NCBI GenBank assembly: GCA_016223165.1
Contig: JACRPO010000009.1
Span: forward strand, 62,001 to 126,000
Direction: 5' to 3'
Length of the DNA stretch: 64,000 bases
Source of the DNA: Burkholderiales bacterium
GTDB lineage: Bacteria > Pseudomonadota > Gammaproteobacteria > Burkholderiales > Burkholderiaceae_C
The position numbers were made by a program, and so were the translations under genes. Positions 9,769 to 19,838 of the stretch are shown here, in pieces (position 1 is the stretch's first letter; each line of letters opens with the position of its first letter). The notes under the pieces were generated by a model. That model saw nothing but the letters and a program-made list of their open reading frames with translations. It did no database searches and was not told the DNA's origin.

Positions 9769-11361
9769 TCACACCGCCCCCCGCTCTTGCGCCAGCGCCT
9801 GCACCGCCTGCACGAAGACCTCGGCGCGGTGCGCGTAGTGGCGGAACATGTCCAGGCTCGCGCAGGCCGGCGAGAGCAGCACGGCGTCGCCGGGCCGCGC
9901 CTGCGCGAAGCACCAGCGCGTGGCCGCTTCGAGCGTCTCGTGCTGCTGCAGCGTCACGCCTGCGGCGACGGCCTCGGCCAATGCCGCCGCGATGGCCGCG
10001 GCGTCGCGGCCGATCGTCGCCACGGCGCGCGCGTGCTGTTGCACGGGTGCGGCGAGCGGCGCGAAGTCCTGGCCCTTGCCTTCGCCGCCGAGGATGACCA
10101 CGAGCTTGGCGGGTGCCTTGTCGGCGCCCAGGCCCTCGAGCGCGGCGACGGTGGCGCCGACGTTCGTGCCCTTGCTGTCGTCGTAGGCCTCGACCTCGCC
10201 GACGGTGGCCACCCACTGCACGCGGTGCGGCTCGCCGGCGTACTCGCGCAGGCCGTGCAGCATGGGCGCCAGCGGGCAGCCGATGGCGGTGGCGAGGGCC
10301 AGCGCGGCCAGCGCGTTGGCGGCGTTGTGGCGGCCGCGCACGCGCAGCGCGTCGGCGGGCATCAGCCGTTGCAGGTGCAGCTCGATCGCCTCGCCGGGTT
10401 TCGCCTTCACGGTCTCGTCGGTGGGCAGCGCGCGCACGAGCCAGGCCATGCCGTTCTCGACGACGAGGCCGAAGTCGCCCGGACGCTCCGGCGCCTGCAG
10501 GCCGAAGCGAAGCACGGGGCGCGCCGGCGTGGCCGCCTTCGCCTTGCCGCGCGCCGGCGCCGCCGCTGCGGCCGCTGTGACTGGGGCCATGGCCTCGACG
10601 AGGGGATCGTCGCGGTTGAGCACCATCGCGCCCGGCGCGCCGGGCGGGCCGAAGATGCGCGCCTTCGCCGCCGCGTAGGCGGCCATCGAACCGTGCCAGT
10701 CGAGGTGGTCCTGCGTCACGTTGAGCACGGCCGCGGCAGCGGGAGCGATGCCCTGGATCCAGTTCACGCCGGTGCCGCCGCCCTCGAGCTGGAAGCTCGA
10801 CAGCTCCAGCACCCACACCTCGGGCAGCTTGTCTTCGGCGAGCGCGGCGGCCAGCGTGTCGAGCAGCGTCGGGCCGATGTTGCCGGCCAGGCCCACCCGC
10901 CGGCCGGCGCGTTCGACGAGCAGCGCCGTCATGGCCGTGGTCGTCGTCTTGCCGTTGGTGCCGGTCACCGCCAGCAGCTGCGGCGCATAGCCGCGCGCGT
11001 TCTTCAGCTCGGCCAGCGCGCGCACGAAGACATCGAGCTCGCCTTGCACCGGGATGTCGCGCACGCGCGCTTCCTGCGTGAGCGGGGCGATGCGCGGGTC
11101 GTAGGGCGCCAGGCCCGGGCTCTTGAGCACGAGGGTCACGCCCTCGAGGGCCTCGTTGAGGGCTTCGAGGCGCAGCTCGCCGCTCAGCCGCTCGGCCACG
11201 GGCAGCTCGCGCGCCAGCGCCTCGGCCTGCGGCGGCGCCTCGCGCGAGTCCCACACGCGCACGCGCGCGCCGGCGCGCGCGCACCAGCGCGCCATCGCCA
11301 GGCCGCTCTCGCCGAGGCCGAGGATGAGGACGGTGTCTTGGACGGTGTCGCCGTGCGTCAT
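9769..11361 (-). CDS. murD: UDP-N-acetylmuramoylalanine--D-glutamate ligase MurD
   Basis: Adds D-glutamate to UDP-MurNAc-L-Ala. An N-terminal Rossmann motif ([14 protein letters not shown]) and the Mur ligase P-loop TGTNGKTTT (residues 133-141) are followed by the central domain and a C-terminal domain ([12 protein letters not shown]). At 530 residues it is about 90 longer than E. coli MurD; the extra length includes an Ala/Lys/Pro-rich insert in the central domain (around [20 protein letters not shown]). It starts 7 nt after mraY. Confidence 0.96.
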   Translation of the reverse strand: MTHGDTVQDTVLILGLGESGLAMARWCARAGARVRVWDSREAPPQAEALARELPVAERLSGELRLEALNEALEGVTLVLKSPGLAPYDPRIAPLTQEARVRDIPVQGELDVFVRALAELKNARGYAPQLLAVTGTNGKTTTTAMTALLVERAGRRVGLAGNIGPTLLDTLAAALAEDKLPEVWVLELSSFQLEGGGTGVNWIQGIAPAAAAVLNVTQDHLDWHGSMAAYAAAKARIFGPPGAPGAMVLNRDDPLVEAMAPVTAAAAAAPARGKAKAATPARPVLRFGLQAPERPGDFGLVVENGMAWLVRALPTDETVKAKPGEAIELHLQRLMPADALRVRGRHNAANALAALALATAIGCPLAPMLHGLREYAGEPHRVQWVATVGEVEAYDDSKGTNVGATVAALEGLGADKAPAKLVVILGGEGKGQDFAPLAAPVQQHARAVATIGRDAAAIAAALAEAVAAGVTLQQHETLEAATRWCFAQARPGDAVLLSPACASLDMFRHYAHRAEVFVQAVQALAQERGAV

Positions 11362-11368
11362 GTCGTGT

Positions 11369-12550
11369 TCACCGCAGCTTCAGGCTCGCCAGCCCGATGA
11401 GGCACAGCAGCATCGTCACGATCCAGAAGCGCACCACCACCTGGTTCTCGGCCCAGCCCTTCTTCTCGAAGTGATGGTGCAGCGGCGCCATCAGGAAGAT
11501 GCGCCGGCCCTCGCCGTACTTGCGCCGCGTGTACTTGAACCACAGCACCTGCGCCATCACCGAGAGCATCTCGGCGACGAAGACGCCGCCCATGATGCCG
11601 AGGAGGATCTCCTGGCGCGTGATGACGGCGATGGTGCCGAGCGCCCCGCCGAGCGCCAGCGCGCCGACGTCGCCCATGAACACCTGCGCCGGGTTGGCGT
11701 TGAACCACAGGAAGGCGAGCCCGGCACCGGCGAGCGCGGCGCAGAAGATGAGCAGCTCGCCCGAGCCCGGGATGTAGGGGAACAGCAGGTAGCGGCTGAA
11801 GACCGTGTTGCCCGTGACGTAGGCGAAGACACCGAGCGCCGAGCCGACCATCACCACCGGCATGATGGCCAGGCCGTCGAGCCCGTCGGTGAAGTTGACG
11901 GCGTTGCTGGCGCCGACGATGACGAACCAGGCGAGCGCGATGAAGCCCCAGACGCCGAGCGGGTAGCTGTAGGTCTTGAGGAAGGGCACCATCAAGTCGG
12001 CGCGCGGCGGCAGCGTCGTCGAGAAGCCGCTGCTCACCCAGCGCATGAAGAGTTCGAAGACGCGCACGTTGGTCGTCTCGGCGACGCTGAAGGCGAGGTA
12101 GATGGCGGCGATGAGGCCGATCAGCGTCTGCCAGAAGAACTTCTCGCGCGAGCGCATTCCCTCGGGGTCCTTCTTCACCACCTTGCGGTAGTCGTCGACC
12201 CAGCCGATCGTGCCGAAGCCGAAGGTGACGAGCATGACCACCCACACGAAGCGGTTGGTCCAGTCGAACCACAGCACGGTGGCCACACCGATGCCGATGA
12301 GCACGAGCACGCCACCCATCGTCGGCGTGCCGCGCTTGCCGAGGTGGCTCTGCATGCCGTACTCGCGGATCGGCTGGCCGATCTTCATCTCGACGAGCCT
12401 GCGGATGACGGCCGGCCCGAGCGCGAGCCCGAACAGCAGCGCCGTCATCGCCGCCAGCACGGCGCGGAAGGTGAGGTACTGGAAGACGCGCAGGAAGCCG
12501 AGCTCCTCCGGGTACCACGCGAGCAGCAGCTGCGAGAGGCTGAGCAGCAT
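11369..12550 (-). CDS. mraY: Phospho-N-acetylmuramoyl-pentapeptide transferase MraY
   Basis: Integral membrane enzyme that transfers phospho-MurNAc-pentapeptide to undecaprenyl phosphate, giving lipid I. The 393-residue product has about ten spans and the family motifs [12 protein letters not shown], the catalytic acidic stretches [11 protein letters not shown] and NFTDGLDGL, and the [11 protein letters not shown] histidine motif near the C-terminus. Its ATG shares one base with the murF stop. Confidence 0.97.
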   Translation of the reverse strand: MLLSLSQLLLAWYPEELGFLRVFQYLTFRAVLAAMTALLFGLALGPAVIRRLVEMKIGQPIREYGMQSHLGKRGTPTMGGVLVLIGIGVATVLWFDWTNRFVWVVMLVTFGFGTIGWVDDYRKVVKKDPEGMRSREKFFWQTLIGLIAAIYLAFSVAETTNVRVFELFMRWVSSGFSTTLPPRADLMVPFLKTYSYPLGVWGFIALAWFVIVGASNAVNFTDGLDGLAIMPVVMVGSALGVFAYVTGNTVFSRYLLFPYIPGSGELLIFCAALAGAGLAFLWFNANPAQVFMGDVGALALGGALGTIAVITRQEILLGIMGGVFVAEMLSVMAQVLWFKYTRRKYGEGRRIFLMAPLHHHFEKKGWAENQVVVRFWIVTMLLCLIGLASLKLR

Positions 12551-13971
12551 CAGGCCGGCCCCTCTCGCGTCGACCCTTCATCGCCACCCCAGTGCGAGCG
12601 CAGCGCGCGCACGACCGCTTCCATCTTCATCGAGCGCGAGCCCTTCACGAGCACCGAGGCGGCCGCCGGTGCCTCGGGCAGCGCGGCGATGAGCGCCGGC
12701 ACGTCGGCGAAGTGGCGGCCGAAGCCGAGACCGGCGCACAGCGGCCCGGCCGACCAGCCATGCGCGATGCCGCGCGCACGCGCGTGCGCCCCGACCTCGG
12801 CATGGAAGGCCGGGCCCTGCTCGCCCACCTCGGCCATGTCGCCGAGCACGAGCCAATGCGGGCCGGGCAGCCCGGCGAGCACGTCGATGGCGGCGCGCAC
12901 GCTGTCGGGGTTGGCGTTGTAGCTGTCGTCGACGAGCGTGACGGGCACGCCGCCGCGCCGCAGAGCCAGCAGGTTCGTGCGGCCGGCCACGGGGGCGAAG
13001 GCGGCGAGCCCTTCGGCCACCGCGGCCAACGGCACACCGGCAGCGAGTGCACAGGCGGTGGCGGCAAGCGCATTGAGCACGTTGTGGCGGCCGGGCTGGC
13101 GCAGGGTGGTGCTGGCGCGGCCCTGCGGTGTGTGCAGGTCGAGCCGCCAGAGGGACTCGGCGGCCTGCCAGGAAGCCTCCGCACGCACGTCGGCGGCGGC
13201 ATCGAGGCCGAAGGTCACGACGCGGCGTGCACCGGCCATCTGCCGCCACACCGGCGTGAAGGCGTCGGCCTGCGGCAGCACGACGGTGCCGTGCCCGGGC
13301 ACGCAGCCGATGACGCTGCCGTTCTCGCGCGCCACTGCCTCGAGGCCGTGCAGGAACTCCTGGTGCTCGCGCTGCGCGTTGTTGACGAGCGCCACGCTCG
13401 GGCGCACGAGCTCGGCCAGCAGCGCGATCTCGCCGACATGGTTGGTGCCGAGCTCGAGCGCCGCGATGCGGTGCCGCGGCCGCAGCTCGAGCAGCATCAG
13501 CGGCACGCCGATGTGGTTGTTGAGGTTGCCGCGCGTGGCGAGCGCCGCCTCGCCGGCGGCGGCGCGCAGGATGGCCGCCAGCATCTGCGTCACCGTCGTC
13601 TTGCCGTTGCTGCCGGTGACGGCGATCAGCGGCAGCGAAGGGAAGCGCGCGCGCCAGGCGCCGGCCAGCTGCTGCAGCGCGAGCAGCGTGTCGGGCACCT
13701 CGAGCCCGGGCAGGCCCGGCGCCTGCGCCAGCCGGCCCGGGTGGGCGAGCGCGGCCACTGCGCCGGCGGCCCCGGCCTCGCGCAGGTAATCGTTGCCGTC
13801 GAAGCGCTCGCCGGCGAGCGCGACGAAGAGGTCGCCGGCGCGCAGGCTGCGCGAGTCGGTGTGCACGCGCGAGAAGGCGATGCCGCCGTCGCCACCACCG
13901 CCGACCAGGCGGCAGCCGGGCAGCAGCGCCTGCGCCTCGGCGAGCGTCATCATCGTCGCGGGGCCGCTCAT
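12550..13971 (-). CDS. murF: UDP-N-acetylmuramoyl-tripeptide--D-alanyl-D-alanine ligase MurF
   Basis: Adds the D-Ala-D-Ala dipeptide to the UDP-MurNAc tripeptide. The N-terminal domain carries [17 protein letters not shown], shared with MurE, followed by the P-loop [14 protein letters not shown], the [13 protein letters not shown] motif and the C-terminal [10 protein letters not shown] motif. Length 473, close to the usual 450. The start overlaps the murE stop (ATGA) and the stop overlaps the mraY start by one base. Confidence 0.97.
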   Translation of the reverse strand: MSGPATMMTLAEAQALLPGCRLVGGGGDGGIAFSRVHTDSRSLRAGDLFVALAGERFDGNDYLREAGAAGAVAALAHPGRLAQAPGLPGLEVPDTLLALQQLAGAWRARFPSLPLIAVTGSNGKTTVTQMLAAILRAAAGEAALATRGNLNNHIGVPLMLLELRPRHRIAALELGTNHVGEIALLAELVRPSVALVNNAQREHQEFLHGLEAVARENGSVIGCVPGHGTVVLPQADAFTPVWRQMAGARRVVTFGLDAAADVRAEASWQAAESLWRLDLHTPQGRASTTLRQPGRHNVLNALAATACALAAGVPLAAVAEGLAAFAPVAGRTNLLALRRGGVPVTLVDDSYNANPDSVRAAIDVLAGLPGPHWLVLGDMAEVGEQGPAFHAEVGAHARARGIAHGWSAGPLCAGLGFGRHFADVPALIAALPEAPAAASVLVKGSRSMKMEAVVRALRSHWGGDEGSTREGPA

Positions 13972-15602
13972 GCCGCGGCTCCCGCCGGGCGCGGCGTCGG
14001 CGACGCGGCGGACGTGGAGCTGATGGTGGCGCTGGCGGTGGCACCGGCAGCGGCGCCGTCGCGCCCGGCCAAGGCCGCGCGGGCCTCTTCGAGGTCGGAG
14101 AAGGGACGGCGCACTCCGGCGATCTCCTGGTAGTCCTCGTGCCCCTTGCCGGCGACCAGCACGACGTCGCCGGGCGCGGCCGCGGCCACGGCGAGCGCGA
14201 TGGCCTCGCGGCGGTCTTCGATGAACCGTGCGCGCCGCGCCTCACGCATGCCGGCGGCGATGCCGTCCATGATCGTGCGCGGCACCTCGCTGCGCGGGTT
14301 ATCGCTCGTGACCACGACCTGGTCGGCGCCGCGCTCGGCGATGCCGCCCATCAGGGCGCGCTTGGTGGCGTCGCGGTCGCCGCCGCAGCCGAAGACGCAG
14401 GTGAGGCGCCCGCCGCGCGCTGCCGCCAGCGGCCGCAGCGCGGCCAGCACCTTCTCGAGCGCATCGGGCGTGTGCGCGTAGTCCACCACGACTTCGACTT
14501 CGCGGCCGGCGATCCGTTGCAGCCGGCCGGGCACCGCCTCGACGTCGCCGAGCGCGCGCGCCGCCGCGGCAAGCGGATGGCCGAGCGCACGCAGCGCCGC
14601 GAGCACGCCGAGCAGGTTGCTCGCGTTGTAGTCGCCGACGAGCGCGCTCTCCACCGTGGCCAGGCCGGCGGCGGCGCCACCGGCGCACTCCACGGCTTCG
14701 AAGGCGAGGCCGCGCGGCTCGTAGCGCAGGCGCTCCGCGACGAGGCGGGCGGCCGAGCGCGTCGACACCGTCCACAGGTCGAGCGCCGCCGTGCCGCGTG
14801 CGCGCAGCTCGGCCGCCAGGGCCGCGCCCTGCGCGTCGTCGACGTTGATCACCGCCGCGCGCAGGCCCGGCCAGGCGAAGAGGCGCCGCTTGGCCGCCCA
14901 GTAGGCCTCCATCGTGCCGTGGTAGTCGAGGTGGTCGCGCGTGAAGTTGGTGAAGACGGCGACGTCGACCTTCAGCGCGCCCAGGCGCTCCTCGAGCATG
15001 CCGATCGACGAGGCCTCGATGGCGCAGGCGCGGCAGCCGGCATCGACGAGCCGGCGCAGCGTGTCGTGCAGCGTCACCGCGTCGGGCGTGGTGAAGCCGG
15101 TGGCGTGCACTTGCGGTGGTTCGCCGACGCCGAGCGTGCCGATGACACCGGCGCGCTGGCCGAGTGTGCGCAGGGCTTGCGCCGTCCACCAGGCGGTGGA
15201 GGTCTTGCCGTTGGTGCCGGTGATGGCAACGATCTGCAGCGCGCGGCCCGGATGCCCGAACCATGCGTCGGCAATGTCGCCGCAGGCCGCCTTCAATCCC
15301 GGCAACGTGGCCACGGCGCCGGCCGCGGCGCCGCTGAAGTCGAAGGCCGACGCGCCCTCGGCTTCGACCAGGCAGGCCGCGGCGCCGGCAGCGAGCGCCT
15401 CGGGCACGAAGCGGCGGCCGTCCACCGCTTGCCCAGGCCAGGCGATGAAGGCGTCGCCCGCGCGCACCTCGCGGCTGTCGGTGCGCAGCGTGCCGGCGGC
15501 GGACCCATGCGTCGATGCACGGCTCGACAGCCGCGTGCGCAGCCACGCCACCGCCGCGCCGGCATCGGCCAGCGTGACGAGGGCTGCGCGGCCGGCCGCC
15601 AT
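13968..15602 (-). CDS. murE: UDP-N-acetylmuramoyl-tripeptide synthetase MurE (meso-DAP adding)
   Basis: Adds the third stem residue to UDP-MurNAc-L-Ala-D-Glu. The P-loop is AITGTNGKTSTAWW, and the C-terminal domain holds SDNPRSE; the DNPR motif is the known signature of enzymes that use meso-diaminopimelate, so the wall should be of the usual Gram-negative type. ATG 15602 shares one base with the ftsI stop. The last 30 or so residues form an Ala/Ser/Thr/Pro-rich tail beyond the normal end, of unknown role. Length 544. Confidence 0.96.
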   Translation of the reverse strand: MAAGRAALVTLADAGAAVAWLRTRLSSRASTHGSAAGTLRTDSREVRAGDAFIAWPGQAVDGRRFVPEALAAGAAACLVEAEGASAFDFSGAAAGAVATLPGLKAACGDIADAWFGHPGRALQIVAITGTNGKTSTAWWTAQALRTLGQRAGVIGTLGVGEPPQVHATGFTTPDAVTLHDTLRRLVDAGCRACAIEASSIGMLEERLGALKVDVAVFTNFTRDHLDYHGTMEAYWAAKRRLFAWPGLRAAVINVDDAQGAALAAELRARGTAALDLWTVSTRSAARLVAERLRYEPRGLAFEAVECAGGAAAGLATVESALVGDYNASNLLGVLAALRALGHPLAAAARALGDVEAVPGRLQRIAGREVEVVVDYAHTPDALEKVLAALRPLAAARGGRLTCVFGCGGDRDATKRALMGGIAERGADQVVVTSDNPRSEVPRTIMDGIAAGMREARRARFIEDRREAIALAVAAAAPGDVVLVAGKGHEDYQEIAGVRRPFSDLEEARAALAGRDGAAAGATASATISSTSAASPTPRPAGAAA

Positions 15603-17488
15603 CACAGGCTCTCCAGCTCGGCCGGCACCGGCTTGGCCGAGATCTGCGTCTTCACGTCGACGTCGGGCGCCACGTTCAGCGAGCGCAAGGTGTTCTGCAC
15701 CACCTGGCTGAAGACAGGCGCGGCCACGTCGCCGGCGTAGTACTTGCCGGCCCGGGGCTCGTCGACCATCACCGCCACGACGATGCGCGGCGCGCTCACC
15801 GGCGCCAGGCCGACGAACCAGGCGCGGTACTTGCCGTCGGCGTATTCGGTGCCGACCATCTTCTTGGCCGTGCCGGTCTTGCCGGCCACCGAATAGCCGA
15901 GCGTCAGGCGCTGCAGGTCGGGGGCGGTGCCGCCGGGCGAGGCGGCCAGGCGCAGCATCTCGCGCACCTGCAAGGCGGTGCTGGCGCTGAAGACCGGCTG
16001 GCCGGGCACGACGCGCGAGGCGGCCATGGCGTCGGTGAGCACGCCGTCGCCCTCGGCCGGCTGGCGCTTGATGAGCGTGAGCGGCGCGATGTCGCCGTTG
16101 CGCGCGAACACGGTGTAGGCGCGCGCCATCTGCAGCACGCTGGCGCTGGCGCTGTAGCCGAAGCCCACGCGTGCATGGTCGGTGGGGCGCCAGCTCTTCC
16201 AGGCGCGCAGCTTGCCCGTGGCCATGTGCGGAAACTCGATGCGCGGCTTCTGGCCGAGGCCGAGCGCGGCATAGGTTTCCCACAGTTCCTGCCGCTCCAT
16301 GGCCAGCGCCAGCTTGGCCGTGCCGACATTGGACGACTTCTGCAGCACCTCGCTCACCGTGAGCGTGCCGTGCGGATGCGCGTCGGTGATGGTCGTGCCG
16401 GTGACGACGAGGCGGCCGGGCGCCGTGTCGATGGGCGTGTTCGGCGTCACCCGCTTCGATTCGAGCGCGCGCGCGATGGTGAAGGGCTTCATCGTCGAGC
16501 CCGGCTCGCTGGCGTCGCTGGCGGCGCGGTTCTGCAGCAGCGAGGCGGCGTGGCTGCCGCGCTTGTTCGGGTCGGCACCGGGGTAGTTGGCCATCGCCAG
16601 CACCTCGCCGGTGGCGCTGTCGAGCACCACCACGCTCGCCGCCTTGGCGTTGTGCGCGATGACGGCATCGCGGGCGCGCTTCCAGGCGTCGAACTGGATC
16701 TTGCTGTCGATCGACAGCGTGATGTCGCTGCCGTGGCGCGGCATGGCAATGTCGCCGACGTCCTCGACGACGCGGCCGAGTCGGTCGCGCACCACCGTGC
16801 GCTGGCCCTTGTGGCCCTGCAGCTGCTGCTGCAGCAGCAGCTCGACGCCGGCCCGCCCGACGTCATCGGTGTCGGTGTAGCCCACGACATGCGCGGCCGC
16901 CTCGCCCTCGGGGTAGCGGCGGCGGTACTCGCGCTCTTCGACGAAGCCCTTCAGGCCGTGCGCCTGCGCCAGCGCCTTGATCTCGGTCCAGGCGGCCTCT
17001 TCGACATGGCGGCGCAGCAGCACGGTGCCGCCGGGCTCGAGCCGCTCGTCGAACTCGGCGAGGGTCATGCCGAGCAGGCGCGCGATCGCCTTGCGCTGCG
17101 CTGTCTCGGCGGCGAAGAGCTTGGTGTCGACCTTCACCGTCGGCAGCGCGACGCTGGTGGCGAGCACGAGCCCGTTGCGGTCGAGGATGCGGCCGCGGCT
17201 GGCCGGCAGCGTCTGCGTGTACACGAAGCGCTTCTCGCCCTGGCCCTGGAAGAACTGCGTGGCGACGATCTGCACATAGGCGGCACGGCCGAGCAGCACG
17301 GCGAAGCCGACGCCGACGAGCAGCACGACGAAGCGCGAGCGCCACGGCGGCGTCTTGCTCGCCAGCAGCGGGCTCGTGGCATAGCGCAGGCTCTTCACGC
17401 TGACGCTGCCCATGCGGCCCAGCTTCGGATTGGCAGCGAAGCCGGGCATGCCCGGCAGCGCCTCGCGCGCGATGGCGCGGGCACTCAT
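15602..17488 (-). CDS. ftsI: Septal peptidoglycan transpeptidase FtsI (PBP3)
   Basis: Class B penicillin-binding protein that crosslinks septal peptidoglycan. A cytoplasmic tail of about 45 residues precedes one membrane span (RFVVLLVGVGFAVLLG). Next come the non-catalytic domain (GRILDRNGLVLATS) and the transpeptidase domain with all three active-site motifs: SxxK in EPGSTMKPF, SxN in KSSNVGTAK and KTG in AGKTGTAKKM. Length is 628, and the start overlaps the ftsL stop (ATGA). The open frame extends further upstream through ftsL, but that part is non-coding in this frame. Confidence 0.97.
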   Translation of the reverse strand: MSARAIAREALPGMPGFAANPKLGRMGSVSVKSLRYATSPLLASKTPPWRSRFVVLLVGVGFAVLLGRAAYVQIVATQFFQGQGEKRFVYTQTLPASRGRILDRNGLVLATSVALPTVKVDTKLFAAETAQRKAIARLLGMTLAEFDERLEPGGTVLLRRHVEEAAWTEIKALAQAHGLKGFVEEREYRRRYPEGEAAAHVVGYTDTDDVGRAGVELLLQQQLQGHKGQRTVVRDRLGRVVEDVGDIAMPRHGSDITLSIDSKIQFDAWKRARDAVIAHNAKAASVVVLDSATGEVLAMANYPGADPNKRGSHAASLLQNRAASDASEPGSTMKPFTIARALESKRVTPNTPIDTAPGRLVVTGTTITDAHPHGTLTVSEVLQKSSNVGTAKLALAMERQELWETYAALGLGQKPRIEFPHMATGKLRAWKSWRPTDHARVGFGYSASASVLQMARAYTVFARNGDIAPLTLIKRQPAEGDGVLTDAMAASRVVPGQPVFSASTALQVREMLRLAASPGGTAPDLQRLTLGYSVAGKTGTAKKMVGTEYADGKYRAWFVGLAPVSAPRIVVAVMVDEPRAGKYYAGDVAAPVFSQVVQNTLRSLNVAPDVDVKTQISAKPVPAELESL

Positions 17489-17799
17489 CGTGCGCCTCCG
17501 GCGGTTGGTGCGAGCGGCATGGCATGCACTGAAGGCCCGGGGTCGTTGACATGCTCGGTCACCGCCGGCGTGGCCGTGCGCATGCCGAGCTTCTCGCGCG
17601 CCACGCGCTCGACGCGCAGGTGCGTGGCCTGCGTCTGGCGCTCGGCGTCCAGGCGGCGGTATTCGGCGTCGAGGCGCTGCTGCACGCCCTTGGCACGGTC
17701 GAGTTCGGCGAAGAGGCGGCGCGCCTCGTAGGAAGTGCGCACGAGCCACAGGCTGCTGGCGAGCAGCGCGGCGAGCAGCAGGAGGTTGACGCGGCTCAC
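17485..17799 (-). CDS. ftsL: Cell division protein FtsL
   Basis: Small bitopic division protein that forms a coiled coil with FtsB and activates FtsWI. The product of 104 residues has one N-terminal span ([17 protein letters not shown]) followed by a heptad-like segment rich in Glu/Arg/Leu (about residues 25-70). The start is a GTG overlapping the rsmH stop (GTGA). Sequence conservation in FtsL is low, so the call rests on size, topology and the invariant position between rsmH and ftsI. Confidence 0.93.
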   Translation of the reverse strand: MSRVNLLLLAALLASSLWLVRTSYEARRLFAELDRAKGVQQRLDAEYRRLDAERQTQATHLRVERVAREKLGMRTATPAVTEHVNDPGPSVHAMPLAPTAGGAR

Positions 17800-18728
17800 G
17801 CGGCAACCTCGGTGCGCTCGGCCACGCGCATGACGGCCGAGCGGGCGCGCGGGTTGGCGGCGACCTCGGCCTCGCCCGGCTTGACGCGCGCGATGGCACG
17901 CAGGCGCAACTCGCGCGGCGGTGCGAACGGCGCGCGCCGGTCGGGCACGTCGCGGCTCTCGCGCGCGATGAAGGTCTTGACGATGCGGTCCTCGAGCGAG
18001 TGGAAGCTGATCACGACGAGGCGTGCGTGCGGGGCGAGCAGGGCGAGCGAGTCCTTCAGCGCCTGCTCGAGAGCCTCGAGCTCGGCGTTGACGTGAATCC
18101 GAAGAGCTTGAAACGTGCGCGTCGCAGGGTCCTGGCCCGGCTCGCGGGTCTTGACGACGCGAGCCACGAGTGCGGCCAGCTCGCCGGTGCGGCCGACCGG
18201 CGCGCCGCCTGCGCGGCGAGCCACAAGCGCCTTTGCAATCGGAACAGCAAACCGTTCTTCGCCGAGCTCACGAATGACCTCCGCGATTTCGCGCTCGCTG
18301 GCGCGGGCCAGGAATTCGGCCGCGGTCTCGCCGCTCGTGGTGTCCATGCGCATGTCGAGCACGGCATCGTGGCGGAAGCTGAAGCCGCGCTCGGGGTTGT
18401 CGATCTGCGGCGAGCTGACGCCCAGGTCGAGCAGCAGGCCCTGCACCTGCGTGCAGCCCATCGCCGCGAGTTGCGGCTTCATGTCGGCGAAGCTGGCGTG
18501 GCGGATCGTGAAGCGGGGGTCCTCGATGCGGCGGGCCTCGGCCACTGCCTCGGGGTCGCGGTCGAAGGCGATGAGGCGGCCGGCGGGTGCGAGGAGCGAC
18601 AGCACGGCGCGTGCGTGGCCACCGCGGCCGAAGGTGCCGTCGACGTAGGTGCCGGCCGGCTGCGTCACCAGCGCCTCGGCGGCTTCGGTGAGCAGGACGG
18701 TGCGATGGCTCCATGGGGCGGCGGTCAC
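17796..18728 (-). CDS. rsmH: 16S rRNA (cytosine(1402)-N(4))-methyltransferase RsmH (MraW)
   Basis: S-adenosylmethionine-dependent methyltransferase acting on C1402 of 16S rRNA. Family motifs include HRTVLLTEA at the start, the SAM loop [14 protein letters not shown], the [13 protein letters not shown] motif, and [10 protein letters not shown] near the end. No suitable ATG exists, and GTG 18728 overlaps the mraZ stop (GTGA) and gives the expected N-terminus (about 310 residues). The open frame upstream of this GTG is antisense-like filler over mraZ. Confidence 0.96.
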   Translation of the reverse strand: MTAAPWSHRTVLLTEAAEALVTQPAGTYVDGTFGRGGHARAVLSLLAPAGRLIAFDRDPEAVAEARRIEDPRFTIRHASFADMKPQLAAMGCTQVQGLLLDLGVSSPQIDNPERGFSFRHDAVLDMRMDTTSGETAAEFLARASEREIAEVIRELGEERFAVPIAKALVARRAGGAPVGRTGELAALVARVVKTREPGQDPATRTFQALRIHVNAELEALEQALKDSLALLAPHARLVVISFHSLEDRIVKTFIARESRDVPDRRAPFAPPRELRLRAIARVKPGEAEVAANPRARSAVMRVAERTEVAA

Positions 18729-19186
18729 TGCAGCACCAGGGTGCGCAAGGGCTCGGGCTTGCCCTTGGAAATGACTTGGGATTCGCGCATTTCGCTGCGG
18801 CCCGGGTCCCACAATTCGAAGTGCGCCCCGACTCCCATGAAGACCACCGTGCCGGCCTCCTTGAACCCCGCCCAGCGCCGCAGCTCGGGCGGGATGAGGA
18901 TGCGCGAGCCGCTGTCGATCTCGAGCTCGGCCTGGCTGCCGAGGTACAGGCGGCGCCATTCGTCGGCGTCCTCGCCGGTGAGCTTGACGAGCACGTCGGC
19001 CAGCTGGCCGAAGACCTCGGGCGGATACAGCCCGAGGCAGCCGGCCGGATCCTTGCACAACACGAGCTGGCCCCCGGCCTTCTCGTTGATCTGGTCGCGC
19101 CATTTCGAGGGCACGGTCAACCGCCCCTTGATATCCAATGTGAGCACTGGCCCACCGAAAAAGCGCCACTGAGACACGACAGACAC
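18725..19186 (-). CDS. mraZ: Transcriptional regulator MraZ
   Basis: First gene of the division cluster; in E. coli MraZ is a DNA-binding repressor of its own operon, made of two AbrB-like halves that assemble into a ring. Both halves are visible: [16 protein letters not shown] and [16 protein letters not shown]. The start is uncertain because no ATG is available. GTG 19186 is chosen: it has AAGGTGG at 19199-19193 with a 6-nt spacer and gives 153 residues (E. coli has 152). GTG 19177 is possible. A TTG at 19243 lies inside the promoter -35 box and is unlikely to be the start. Confidence 0.93.
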   Translation of the reverse strand: MSVVSQWRFFGGPVLTLDIKGRLTVPSKWRDQINEKAGGQLVLCKDPAGCLGLYPPEVFGQLADVLVKLTGEDADEWRRLYLGSQAELEIDSGSRILIPPELRRWAGFKEAGTVVFMGVGAHFELWDPGRSEMRESQVISKGKPEPLRTLVLQ

Positions 19187-19190
19187 CAAT

Positions 19191-19225
19191 CCCCACCTTC
19201 GCGCACGATTTCCCACTCTATCCGA
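19191..19225 (-). promoter_or_regulatory. Candidate MraZ operator (10-bp-phased TGGGN-like repeats)
   Basis: On the minus strand, pentamers TCGGA, TGGGA, TGCGC and TGGGG begin at 19225, 19215, 19205 and 19195, exactly 10 bp apart. E. coli MraZ binds direct TGGGN repeats separated by 5 nt, the same period. Two of the four match exactly and two are degenerate. The array overlaps the -10 box and the ribosome binding site of mraZ, a good place for a repressor. Confidence 0.6.
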
Positions 19226-19243
19226 CGAGAACGAGGGGGTCAA
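19215..19243 (-). promoter_or_regulatory. Sigma70-type promoter of the division cluster
   Basis: Minus-strand TTGACC at 19243-19238 (5 of 6 matches to the -35 consensus), a 17-bp spacer, and TAGAGT at 19220-19215 (4 of 6 to -10). Transcription would begin near 19208, leaving a leader of about 20 nt before mraZ. Confidence 0.6.
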
Positions 19244-19275
19244 TTCATCGTCGGGGCGGAAAGCCGTGGTGAATC

Positions 19276-19360
19276 AAGCACTTAGAACTGGGTTCTCATC
19301 CAGTGTGCGCAATAAAATCCCTTATGAATGAAGCACTTGTCTGCTTGACTGAAAGTGCTT
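19276..19360. promoter_or_regulatory. Three AAGCACTT boxes in the mraZ / small membrane protein spacer
   Basis: AAGCACTT occurs at 19276-19283 and 19331-19338, each preceded by GAATC or GAATG, so the shared unit is 13 nt with one mismatch. It recurs inverted (AAGTGCTT) at 19353-19360; the last two form an 8-bp inverted repeat with a 14-nt spacer. A short inverted repeat, AGAAC-TGG-GTTCT, lies at 19285-19297. The spacer is AT-rich for this genome. The regulator is unknown. Confidence 0.35.
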
Positions 19361-19376
19361 TCGAGGCGAGGACTGT

Positions 19377-19838
19377 GTGTGCATACAGTTACGCCGTTAC
19401 GCCTTGCAACGGCAACCGCGTGTGCAAAACGACCCGCTCTGGAAGCTGAGGCACGCCCTGGCCGGCGTGCTGCTGGCGGTCGTGGTCTCGGTGCCGATCG
19501 CCGCCTTCGTGGGCAGCGCGCTCGGCGAGGCGCTCGGTGGCACCTACGCGTGGCGCGCCGGCGTCTACGGCGCGCTGCTGCTGTACGTGGTGGTGGGTGC
19601 CGGCGTTCTTTTCGCCAAGGTGGCGCGGCACGAGACGCGGCCGATGTCGGTGCAGCGCGTCGGCTTGTGGCTGGCGAGCCTGTGGCTGTGGCCGCTGATG
19701 TGGCTGCTGGCCGCGAAGCGGCCGGTCATGTCGGCGCCGCAGCCGGCGTCGCCGGCGTCGGCACCGCGGCCACCCTCGACACCCTCGCCGCCGGCACCGC
19801 CCGTGCCGCCACCCCCGCCTGCAGCGCCGTCACTCTGA
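19377..19838 (+). CDS. Small inner-membrane protein with proline-rich tail, unknown function
   Basis: Not recognised. The product (up to 153 residues) has about three hydrophobic segments: LAGVLLAVVVSVPIAAFVG, YGALLLYVVVGAGVLFA, and GLWLASLWLWPLMWLLAA. A C-terminal tail of about 30 residues made mostly of Pro, Ala and Ser follows. The start is uncertain: GTG 19377 gives 153 residues, and GTG 19422 (VQNDPLWKL) gives 138 with a cleaner N-terminus. It is divergent from mraZ and converges on the carbonic anhydrase gene with a 9-nt overlap. The spaced membrane segments support real coding, but the frame lacks a clear homologue that I can name. Confidence 0.6.
   Translation: MCIQLRRYALQRQPRVQNDPLWKLRHALAGVLLAVVVSVPIAAFVGSALGEALGGTYAWRAGVYGALLLYVVVGAGVLFAKVARHETRPMSVQRVGLWLASLWLWPLMWLLAAKRPVMSAPQPASPASAPRPPSTPSPPAPPVPPPPPAAPSL

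Noticed and set aside
19187..19243. TTG at 19243 as the mraZ start, giving a 172-residue protein
   Set aside because: That TTG is part of the -35 box of a good promoter, and the extra residues do not match the family N-terminus.
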